Positions 35,323 through 45,700 of a DNA stretch of 64,000 nucleotides are shown here, piece after piece. Under the pieces are notes generated by a model. It saw only the letters and a program-made list of their open reading frames with translations. It ran no database searches and was not told the origin of the DNA. The number at the start of each line of letters is the position of its first letter. The stretch's first letter is position 1. The translations under genes and the position numbers were made by a program. Source of the stretch: Bimastos eiseni (taxonomy: Eukaryota; Annelida; Clitellata; Crassiclitellata; Lumbricidae); assembly GCA_959347315.1 (NCBI GenBank), contig OY365807.1:37473645-37537644 (forward strand), read 5' to 3'.

Positions 35323-36987
35323 GAATGCGAATGAGGATATCGACCGGAATGAGACTGGACTCTGTTGTGATCCTGTTTCTAATGATGGCGTTGACAGTCT
35401 ATCTACCAACGGGTGCTTCAAGAACCTCACAAGGGCTGCCAGATTATAAGCTGATGCGAATTTGTCAGACGGATAGTCTGTTATGCAGCACACTAATACA
35501 TGCGCAGTCACTTGTACCGATGACAGGATCAGGTTTGATATTTAGCATTTTTAACAATTGTAGCCATTTAAAAAAGGTTTTTCATAGCAGTTAAAAATTA
35601 CTTGCTAGGTAGTGACTCTTAGTATTTGCACTGACAATTGACAGTGTAAAGCAACCTAGGAGTATTTTTCTACTGACAGTGCCATACGAATTGCAGGGAT
35701 GGGGTCTCGAGACCGCGATCTTGGTCTCGAGACCAGAAAACTGCGGTCTTGTATCCATGTATGATTGCATGTATTTGTTAATTTATATAGTGCCACTCAC
35801 ACCAGGGGTCATTCGGTGCGAGAACCCTGAGAGCTATAAAAGGTTCTGAGGAGGGAGAAGGATGTAGAAAGAAACGCAGACAGAATGGTAATACGTATAG
35901 ATGATGACATGGCAATCTATAGGGAGGGCCAATGGTGGCAAAAGTCTAGATTGGGCCATGGCGGTCCTAACTCAAAGTGAACATGCCAGTCCAAGTGGTA
36001 GAGAGGTCAGTGAGAAGCTGAGAAAAGAGGGGAGCAGAGGATGAGTTGAGATAGCAGTCGAGGATTGGTGACAATCTGGATGAGAAGGAAGTGATGATTA
36101 AACCAAGAGTGTAGTTGTATTTGTTGGGACAGAAACAAATAAGTAGAGTCAGACTGAATTAGCTGATGGAAAGAAACTAGGATGTAAAAAGAGGGTCAGA
36201 AGAGTTGTTGGCCTGAACTTTTAAATATCCAGCGAGGACAAATTTATGAGATGAGATACATTAGATCAGACTGTGATCGGATTTATAATAGAAAAGATCA
36301 GACTATGCTTATTCATAAGAAGCTTGATAGCATATTGTATCTGTTGTCTAAACCAAACTTTATTTTGAATTTTTTCCCTCATGTTGTAGATTTAAACCTT
36401 AGTTTGGTGTTATTATCAAGAACAATTGTGTCCATAATTATAAATTGGTGAGTCAGCTCAGTGATAGAAACCGTGTATAACTCAACATTAGGTCGTTTGA
36501 TATTTGTATTTGTCAATTAACGGCTTACAACAAATATTACAAATAAACATTTGCAGCCAAAGAATACTTTCTAAATTTAAGTAATTCACACTGCAACCTG
36601 TACTTTCAATTATTACATATTTCATAAATAATTTTTTTTGCCAATTCATCACCATCAACATCACGTAGAGTATGATATACTGGTGCCATAAGTCACATAT
36701 ATGTGAAATTTAGTGCAATTTAAATGATTGGTTGAAAAATGTTTTCAGAAAACAATGCAAACTTACTAGATAAAAGCAGTGATGGGGAGGCATCTGGCCA
36801 TTATACAAGAGGGAAGAGTGGAGATCGGTCTGTTGTTGGAGCCTACAACCGACGGATCCCACGCATTGGAAAATACATGCGCTTCGGGAGAGGCAGGACA
36901 TCGCTAACAGAGCTAAACACCGTTAACAACGATTTTCAGAGACTGATGAGGAACTCAATGCGATTTGGACAGACCCAGGTCTATTGA
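35323..36987 (+). CDS. Candidate secreted neuropeptide precursor with an MRFamide-type peptide
   Basis: Two exons, 35323-35532 (ATG at 35325; donor atcag then gtttga) and 36749-36987 (acceptor gttttcag; stop TGA 36985-36987), join in phase 1 into a 148-residue protein. The N-terminus looks like a signal peptide: basic n-region, hydrophobic core VVILFLMMALTVYLP, small residues TGA. It is followed by a short C-x6-C segment (ICQTDSLLC). The second exon carries RRIPRIGKYMRFGRGR. Cleavage after NRR and at GR would release IPRIGKYMRF-amide. A second unit, NSMRFGQ, lies near the C-terminus but lacks a basic residue after Gly, so its amidation is doubtful. A phase-1 intron after the signal-peptide exon is common in peptide precursors. 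I cannot assign it to a named family. The -KYMRF ending recalls FMRFamide-like peptides and the -KFMRW ending of echinoderm luqins, but the Cys spacing and position do not fit luqin precursors. Confidence 0.6.
35703..35734. repeat. Duplicated 12-bp palindrome GGTCTCGAGACC
   Basis: Two exact copies of the perfect palindrome (35703-35714 and 35723-35734) are separated by eight bases. They lie in the intron between the two peptide-precursor exons, at the start of a repeat-like stretch containing TTTATATAGTGCCACTCAC. Confidence 0.8.
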
Positions 36988-37528
36988 CTCTAACTTAAAG
37001 ACATTGCCACAGAATTCCTAACTTTGACCTTATATAGAAACAAGTCTTGTTTGATGCATACTAACACTGCTCCTGGTGTGTCTATTATTAAAGCATAACA
37101 AGGTCCTTTGACAATCATTGGGCCAAACATTTTGAACCTGTTGTCCCTTATGCAGACTCGGTTGCCTAGGGTAATCTAAGAAAAATACCTGTTGCTACAA
37201 GGCACATCTAGAAGATTGACAATGATATCTTGTACTTATCACCTATCAAGGATAGGTGAAACAAAACAATGCCAGTAACAAGAACACAATTGGAACCTTA
37301 AACATAAAACCGTTTTATCACTTACCTGTCATCCAAGGCAGATTATAATAATTATTTTTGTCTACAAAATATACAATGCATAGACAATATTAGACCAGTA
37401 GGATATCTTCATTTAGAAACCTCTTCTTGTACCTGGTGGAAATTTCATAAAAATAATAATATCTGCGTCAATTCTAATTTTTTATAGCACATCTCCACCC
37501 TTGTTTTAGACAATCCCCCGAAAATATC

Positions 37529-37590
37529 ATCCTCATCCTCGTCGTCATCGTCGTCGTCATCACCACCACCACCACCATCATCATCATCAT
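37529..37590. repeat. Trinucleotide microsatellite
   Basis: Runs of CATCGTCGT, CACCACCACC and ATCATCATC. The minus-strand Asp/Gly-rich frame across it is an artefact. Confidence 0.9.
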
Positions 37591-38346
37591 GACAAAATAA
37601 AAACGTTGTATTCAAATATTCTTTATTGGTGCAGAAAAATAATATGTACATTTTAATCTGGATATTAAGAAATAGTGATCTGTTCACACATTGTACATAT
37701 ATTCTTGATTCATGCTAAAAATTCCAACAAAAATTATGTTGATTGCTCTGCTGTAATTGAAAGGAACAAAGTTAGCACCACTCTCAGTCAGTGAGGGGAA
37801 GAGAAACAAATTTTCACGCATACATTTATTAATGAGGATTCATTGTTGCTCACACTTAATTAAGTCTTTTGTTGGTGCAAGAGTGCAAATCCAAAGGAAG
37901 TGAAAGTGAGCAATGTGGAATGTAACATCTGAGCTTAATACAGCAATGTCGGTGACACTTTAAACACAAATTCACTGCACGAGTCAGCACATAATGTCTG
38001 ACAGTGTAAAAATTCAGTTCAGTTGATATCAAAAATAAGTTCTATTACCAGCACTTACATTATGCTAGCTTCATTTATATCAGTCTTTTAAATCCATAGT
38101 TTAAAGACAACTGACAACAGCCAATAAGCATATTCAATATTATATTGCATATTACATATTTAATATTCTGTCATCATCATCATCATCATCATCGTCAAGA
38201 ATTGGTCATGATAAGCACAGTTGGCACTGAAGTGACAAACTGGGTAAGTTGTTTACAGATTTAAATTGCATATGACTATTTCTCTTATCAGTTCTTTAGT
38301 GCCTCTGATTAGGTTGTACTGTGAGAGGTGCTTCATAAATTCTTAA

Positions 38347-38416
38347 AAAAATGCAATACTATAATGAGCACGTACAAAAAGTGACAGGAAAATCAAAGCA
38401 GCTCGTCAGTGAAGCG
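38347..38416 (+). mobile_element. Short TTAA-flanked element (diverged copy)
   Basis: It is flanked by TTAA at 38343-38346 and 38417-38420. The right half, AAAGCAGCTCGTCAGTGAAG, matches the family and the left half is diverged. Confidence 0.4.
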
Positions 38417-38863
38417 TTAAACTAACCTAACTAAACCAACACAAACTGACCTAAACCACCATAACTTAAACCATCCTAATAAATCTAATTTAACTAAATC
38501 AACCTAACGATACAAACCTAAATTGACCCGAAGAATTCTAAAAAAACGAGGTTAAGTACTGTCCGCTAAATTAAACTATCCTAATAAAACTAATCTGTCT
38601 GAAAAAAGGACAGATCTATTTGGTCTTGAGGTGAAAGTGATCACATCTACATAACCACAGCAGCTGAAAAGCACCTCAACATTTGCATTCTTCATTATTC
38701 TTCAGTCCATTATAAAAATGTAGAATTCCGTTTCTAAATAGCAAAATGGTAAGACAGACAGACGACCAGTAACTTTACTACCATGCTACTAAAATATAAT
38801 ATAGTAATATGCCATTATTAATAACACATTGGACCAGATGCACAGTGCAAACTTCTAGTTTAA

Positions 38864-38926
38864 CCCTTTAACGATCAGTGTGTACTAAAATGTATGGGAA
38901 AACATATGTAGCTCGTCGCTAAAGGT
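38864..38926 (+). mobile_element. 63-nt TTAA-flanked inverted-repeat element
   Basis: The ends CCCTTTAACGATCAG and CTCGTCGCTAAAGG form an imperfect inverted repeat, flanked by TTAA on both sides (38860-38863 and 38927-38930). The interior TACTAAAATGTATGGGAAAA is identical to the copy at 40463. Confidence 0.75.
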
Positions 38927-39034
38927 TTAAACGACTGCTTTAAATAGTATTTAACAAAACAATGGTAAACAAATGATCAAGAGTCAAAGATTTTTTGACA
39001 AGGGTGAGGCTTAACTCTGTTGAAGAATGCTTAA

Positions 39035-39096
39035 CACATTAACGACCAGCACATAATGAAATGTATTGGAAACCAATCTGGCTAGTCGTTAAAGGG
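39035..39096 (+). mobile_element. 62-nt TTAA-flanked inverted-repeat element
   Basis: The ends are CACATTAACGACCAGC and GGCTAGTCGTTAAAGGG, flanked by TTAA at 39031-39034 and TTAG on the right. Confidence 0.65.
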
Positions 39097-40462
39097 TTAG
39101 GTGAATAAAATAATCAAAATCAAATGAAAACATTTTCAAAATATTCCATTCATTCATGAAACATTCAAGAATAGAGTTGGAGGTGTGCCTTAGAAAAATA
39201 TAGTTCAAAATATTAAGCAATTCTTTGCAGAAATATATAAAAAGGCCAATCAAAAAAATTTAACCGACCCAATGCACATTTACATATGCAACTACATTAT
39301 CTTGTATATATACAGAAATATTGAATTAAAAATGACAGACACGAATGTCACCCTGGTAACACATGTCAAACAAAGACATATAACTTTGGTGATAATTGTG
39401 ATGACTTAGGAAATACGGTAATGCAAAATTTTCACATGACTACTAAATTGACATGACATAGTCTCTAGAGACTGATGCTGTTTTTCTGGCCCATGGAGCC
39501 TTGCAGACTACTGTAATGCTTATGACAGATAATGAAGATCAAAATTAAGATTTTATAAGCCTAATTGTAAGATTTAGCTCCTGCAAAAAACTTTCCATCC
39601 CAAACCCCTAGCCCATTTTGCTCAAGCGTCTTCAGCATCCTTGCCCACCGTCCACTGGAAAAACTTCCACTGGCCCACCATTAAAATATTTTGACACCAT
39701 CTGGTCTAGAGCTTCATAGCTTATGGTTAAATATGACTTGAAATGTTAGGACATGTGTAGTGAGCCAAAAGACTCTACAGTGTCGTGCAGTTGTGAATAA
39801 TTCTATTGTATGCCATTGTAAGCTGTTCCACTGTAATCAACTAAACGTCTGAAACGTTAGTCAACGGGAAATACAAGTATAATGTCAGTAAAATGAACTG
39901 CATCACAGAAACAATGGAACTCTCAGAAGATATGATCAGACATGTGAACAAAATGTCTGATATGTACCAAGCAAATGAACCAACAGACAACAAGTACAAG
40001 GCACAGAATTAAGAGGCAATAAAATTGACTTCCTACATTAATAATCACAAAGACACGATTTTATAACGCATCAGACATTTTCTGCTTGCCACATCTTTCA
40101 GCATTACCTCCCTAAGTGTTTTCTGTTTTAAAGCTTCAGTCTGAGACTGTTGATTAAGACGATCAGTCACATAAGTTAGAACTAGTTAAATGTTTCATAA
40201 CACTGAAAAGTCTGGGCGATTCCAACTCTCTTTACTGTTAGCTTACAATGACAGTTAGACAGGGTTCACTGTTCAGTCTTCCCATTAAATGTCTAGTCAA
40301 CTGATCATTTTAGTGAAAAGTTTTTAGCGAAAAGAAACATCTTTTTCGCTCACAGTGTATTTATTATTCCCAAGTGATCCCTTATACCTAGGGACAAAAA
40401 ATCTATTATACAATTTGCTTACATCCCTTGTAAGTAGAAATAGAGGGCCTTTGTCACTTTAA

Positions 40463-40525
40463 CCCTCTAACGACCAGCGTGTACTAAAATGTATGGGAAA
40501 ACATATGCAGTTGGTCGTTAAAGGA
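40463..40525 (+). mobile_element. 63-nt TTAA-flanked inverted-repeat element, best copy
   Basis: The ends CCCTCTAACGACCAG and TTGGTCGTTAAAGGA can pair with each other. TTAA flanks both sides (40459-40462 and 40526-40529). Confidence 0.75.
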
Positions 40526-41159
40526 TTAAGGATATGTATCCATATAATTAAGTAAAATAATTGGAACTGAATTGTTGAGTGCAACAAAGTCCAAAACTGT
40601 GTTGTCCTGCACATGTAATTGTTGTGCATATTGTCTCAGTACAATATTCTACATAATGTTCCATCCTAGACAGCAGCCTGTCTGTCTATGGCTGTCTTTG
40701 ATTGTAACATATGTGCAATGTATTAATTTACATAATTAAGAATTTGTAGCTACAAACAAATTGAAACAATAGTCACTGACATTTTATGTCTGACTGGTTC
40801 CAAATAAATTAAACTGAAACCATGTAGCCATTAAAGATTTATTCACTAACATTTTAAAGAAGACTAAGTAAGCATAAGATTTCTAAGGTTCTTTCACAAT
40901 TAACCTAATTTGATACTGACAACTGACAGCGTACAGCATCACAGAAGTAGGTTGCTTTGACGATGCCCAGTAAATCATAACTCTCACAGTCACAGTTAAC
41001 CAACGATTATGGCATCTATCATCCCGGTCTATCTAGTTCAGCAGTCTCATATCCAGTTTTCTTAGGAATCCTCCTTTCATGATGTGCACACAAGATACTG
41101 AATGTAGCCTAACCTATAAGCCACATGAGTGGACACAACCAGCCAAATGAACCTATTCT

Positions 41160-42782
41160 CTAATAAAAATCATCAGAGTCAGAATCAAGAGCTGCTATTG
41201 GAGCAGTGGCATTTGCGGATGGCGTTTTCAGCGGCCGTGGTAGCGTCGTCTGCGTATATGCGTCCTCTCTCAGATGATCCGGAGAAAGAGCACAACCTAT
41301 GACCTCTGATGACTCCTCTACAGACATAGTGCAATTCTGTTCAATAACACCATTGCTGTCACTAGCCGTAACATCCAGTGCTGCACTCTCATCGGCATTG
41401 GCACCAGCAAGAGCAAAAGTAGAACCTGAGGCATTGTTCTCGATGTTTAGCATCGACAAATCGGCTTCTGAAGAAATAAACAGAGCACTGCAGACAATAT
41501 AAAGCACCCTAGAAGTAGAATGATACTGAATATTTAACCAACAGCAATGATATGGAATGATAACATTTTCAATCATCTATAATAGTGAAATTTCAATTCA
41601 CATCATTTGTTGACTCGACAACAAATTGAAGGTAACAAATGATCGTCGTAAGCTGGGTCACATGTTTACCTCAATTCTCCAGTTGAAACACCATACCAGC
41701 CTTTTCCAAGCCACTCAACCATCACCAGAGAACTCACAACTCTTCATGCTCTTGTCACCTTTTTGTTTATAAAACACTTAAGGTTCATCAGTTACCTGAA
41801 TAGGTTCCACACAGCAAGGAATTGTAATTGAAATCATAAATATAAACTGCTTCAAAATGAACTAACTAATGCTAGCCTAACTGATGTAAACTGAAATTGA
41901 GAACAGAAAACTAATTAGTAAGCAATGCTCAGATAACTAGATAAAGCATCAGTCGTCAATTACTGGACGCTGCATAAAAGGCTAAGAAGCAGATGACGAA
42001 TGCAACGCGGATGCTCGTATACAGTGAAGCATCATTTGTTGACCAGCTCTCCAATTGCACTGATTCCAACCACAAGCTGTTCTCATTCAGTGAGGCCTGG
42101 TTCTTTTGCTTAACAGTTTGAATGCAAAGCTTTGCCAGATGCCTTCACTTAACTTGTGCTACATAAATTGACTTTACTAATCACTAACAATGATGTCCAT
42201 CAGATTACAGGGAAATAATATAAAGAATAAAATATCAGACAAGGAATAACAAAATACAGTCAACAAGCATATAAATAAAAGTATATGGATACCAAGCTGC
42301 AAGGGTGTTTCCTTCCATAAAACTAAAGTTTGTGATGTGTATGGAGAATATAATCAATCACAACATGCATACTAGACGTCAGCATACATAGCCAAACGAC
42401 CGCATAGTGGAAATGTCTTTTTTTACTAGGGCCCAGTACTGGTAAGAAGATATCACCTTAAATAATTTCTCTAAATTCTAAATTTCAATTCCTTTTATAG
42501 AGCAGTCTCTGCACATATAGGCCAATCGACATAGACAACTAGAACACAGAATTCAGTGGAAGATTTAGATACCTTCACCACGCCCAGCGATGACATACTC
42601 CAGTGGAGATTCTTTCGTTGTTGTAAGTGTTCCTCCAGTGGCACCGTAGCCAGAAGATAGGCAGCTTCCATAGCCAGAGGAGTAGCTGCTTGCAGATGAA
42701 GATATGCTACTGACAGAGATGAGCGAGTGTGGGCGCCGACCGTCATAACCCCCAGCCAGTGACATGCTCTTTGGCCTCATCG
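41160..42782 (-). CDS. PLEKHG4: RhoGEF exons: Ser/Gly-rich tail and acidic C-terminus with stop codon
   Basis: Exon 42579-42782 encodes a low-complexity tail (SVSSISSSASSYSSGYGSC). An alternative donor three codons further along (aag then gtatct, exon low end 42573) keeps the same phase. The last exon, 41160-41467, follows acceptor atttcttcag and ends in an acidic run (ALDSDSDDFY) before TAG at 41160-41162. The start and end phases agree with the flanking exons. The polyadenylation signal could not be fixed: several AATAAA-like hexamers lie on the minus strand below 41160. Confidence 0.85.
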
Positions 42783-45700
42783 CTAAGAAAATAAAACCAA
42801 AAAACAGATACTCAAACTTTGGACGATCAATGATGTTTGGTTTGACACTATCCCTACATACATTAATAGCTTTAGGTTCTGTTTCTCAATCAACACAGTT
42901 GCCAATCACTTCTCTCTGAAACCCACGAACACTTACAGCTTTGTGACTTTCACACATCACAACCTGCTCATCAGACTTTTTTCTTATTTGCACATTGAAC
43001 CTTCCCCTCAGAACAATCCTTCTTTAAGTACATGCACTATTTCAATCAATATAATCTTCTCTGTTCATATGAAGTTACACATATACAGATCATTTACCTG
43101 TGTAGTCAGGGCTGTTGGGAGGTGCCTGAAGTACCTAACATAAGTAATTTGTCAAATAACATTTCAACGTAAATAAAAGCCTGTAGAAAAGGAATATCTG
43201 GCTATTAAAGTTGGAAGTTCAATCAATCAATGAAACTTGATGTAGTGCCTCTTCAAGAAATCCAGAAGCACTCCCAGTCCAACCATGGCCAAAGAGGATA
43301 GATCTAAAAGAAGAATAGAAAGAAGTTGTGGAGTTCCTAGGTAGGTTCACACATGGCTCTCTATACACTTCAACAACTTTTGGAGATATTTAACATTATA
43401 ACATCAACACAAATCATCACCTCGATTCCAACCTGAAGCGCCAATATTTATGAATCTATCGTTGATGTTGTCTTTGCTCTGTTTGAGATCCAACGAAGGT
43501 TTTGATCCGATTCCCATGTAGGCCATCTCTTCCAGTCGACGTTCACGATTTCGGAACGTCTGCTTCCATAGGATTCGTGAAATGTCATCGATCCATTGCT
43601 GCTTGACATCGGGCGACTGCGACTGTAGGACGTAAGTCAAGCCTTGCGTCCGTTTACGAAACCAAAGTTCAAATCGACAACCACTTTCACCGACTGACTC
43701 CGTGAGACCAAGATCGGATGTCTGTAGAAGGAAATGCATCAGATGAAAATGCAAGAAAATAAAATGAACATTCATCTAATTTCATTGGCTATAGTTTATG
43801 CCAGTAAAACAATTATGAAACTCAGTTCAATGAGTCTCAGATAATAGACAAGCTTAGGTGTCTCTGTGTCAAACCCATTTATGACAAACTTGTACCAAAA
43901 GTGACTGGGGGAAAAAATGCAACTTGTCATTAAAGTGTGCAATTGTGTTCACTCATAAGTCACCATCCTCACACTCATTATGCTCTAAGATGTTCCAAAC
44001 TTCAGTTCAAACACAGTAACAGTAACAACGATTAAAACTGTTTGGGCAGATTACCAGAGATAATGCAGTTATTTTCACTCATTGACTAAAATCAATTTAA
44101 AAAACTGAAGATAAGATGTCTGATGTATATCATTGAATTGAAAATAAACTGCAGAGAGCACAACAAACCTTCATGCTGTTCTTGTAGATGTATGTATCGT
44201 GTCCACTGGTGCCACGTCTCGCCTTACTGAACAAAACAAGCTCTTCGAAAAGGAAAACCTGCCTCAGACATTTCTTTCTGCCACGGAAAACCAGGAATTC
44301 CTGTTGTCTTAAGAGCATTCCTTGTTCCTGAAGGTTGACCTACGCAAAACAAAGGCATCAAACAGTAAAATTGCATGTAATGCAGTAAGATCTGAGTTAG
44401 GCTTGAAGAAACATGTCGCACGTTAACACTTCAATGATGAACTGCATTGGTTTCCCAGTCACTTTAAAATTCTTGTCATTAAAGGGTTAATCAATACATC
44501 TGAGATTCAAACATCCATGTGATAACAGAAAATGGAAATTTCTGGTCAATTCCCGTGCAATACTACTACGTGATAGATTAGCATTTGTGTATCCGTACAA
44601 CAGACTTAAGATTTATTTCTGCCTCAGAACTTTGTCATCGACAGTTTACTTTCTGATGTACATAAACGTACAATACTAATATCCTATTATCAATAAAACT
44701 TAATTATTCTGACAGCATGTAGAATATACAAAAAAGCAGCAACAAATTAAAACTATTACATTCCTAAACTTTAAGCCAGTACTTTGATGTTATCGCGCAG
44801 ATAATGAGATGTGTCAATTTGAAAACTAGTTCAAACTCTACATTTTTTTACAGGAAGGCGTTAAGGACATGCCACAACGTGTGATGTAAAGTAAAGTAAG
44901 TAAGTAAGTATTTCTCTTTATTAAAATTGCATGCAGGTGCACAGCACATACATAGAACGGATATACAAATGATAACGCAATGTTCAAATATAAAACGAAG
45001 ACAATCTTACAGATAGCATTAACTTCTGTATAGCATCCTTATAAGAAACTCACATCGAGTAATGGTATCCCCTAGGGACGCTACGCTACATATCAATTAT
45101 TAAGAAATGACGAGAACCATGCAATTCTCTCCAAGGGACGAAAAGAAGATGATGAGAATGAAAAATGAAACGTACATCACAATCTCTGAGACAGTCCATC
45201 GCCAAAAGATCATTGCCATGTCGCAGCTGAAACCTGACCATCTCTAATGCAGCCTGAAAAAGATTTTCAATCACAGACAGATTTACTTCACAAATGTTTA
45301 AGACTTACAAAACAATAAACTTATTAATTCACATACAGCCTTTCATTTTAAGCAAAGGGTTATTCTCTACAAACCACATACATATATCAGTAACAATACG
45401 ATTTGCTTCAAAAGCAAAAGCTCTTAGTTTACATACAACATCCAATACATACTGTATTACCTTTCAAGGACATCTCAAAAGGCACTCTGAAGTAGTCTAA
45501 AAAGCTTTGAATAAATTAAACTAAAATGTATCCTTAACTCTATGGCGGCCATTGCGGCCTTTTTCGACCGCACACAGAAAAATGCATCCTCTAGTCTGTA
45601 TCACGCTATATTTATAGTTCTATTTATATCTGCGAGGTAGAAGAAACATTGCCAAAGTCGAATAAATCCCTTACATGGGTTTTTCCAATAGTTTCGTAAT

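Larger units (their letters stand above)
36988..41159. other. Convergent intergenic region between the peptide gene and the RhoGEF
   Basis: The region holds the 3' untranslated parts of both genes. ATTAAA at 37087-37092 may serve the plus-strand gene. A CAT/CAC microsatellite lies at 37529-37590 and an ATC run at 38172-38193. Four short TTAA-flanked elements cluster at 38347-40525. A CTAA-rich low-complexity stretch spans 38415-38600. Confidence 0.5.

Noticed and set aside
37445..37687. Asp/Gly-rich minus-strand frame
   Set aside because: Produced by a CAT/CAC microsatellite.
38415..38600. Telomere-like CTAACC repeats
   Set aside because: Only a degenerate CTAA-rich low-complexity stretch, without a regular hexamer array.
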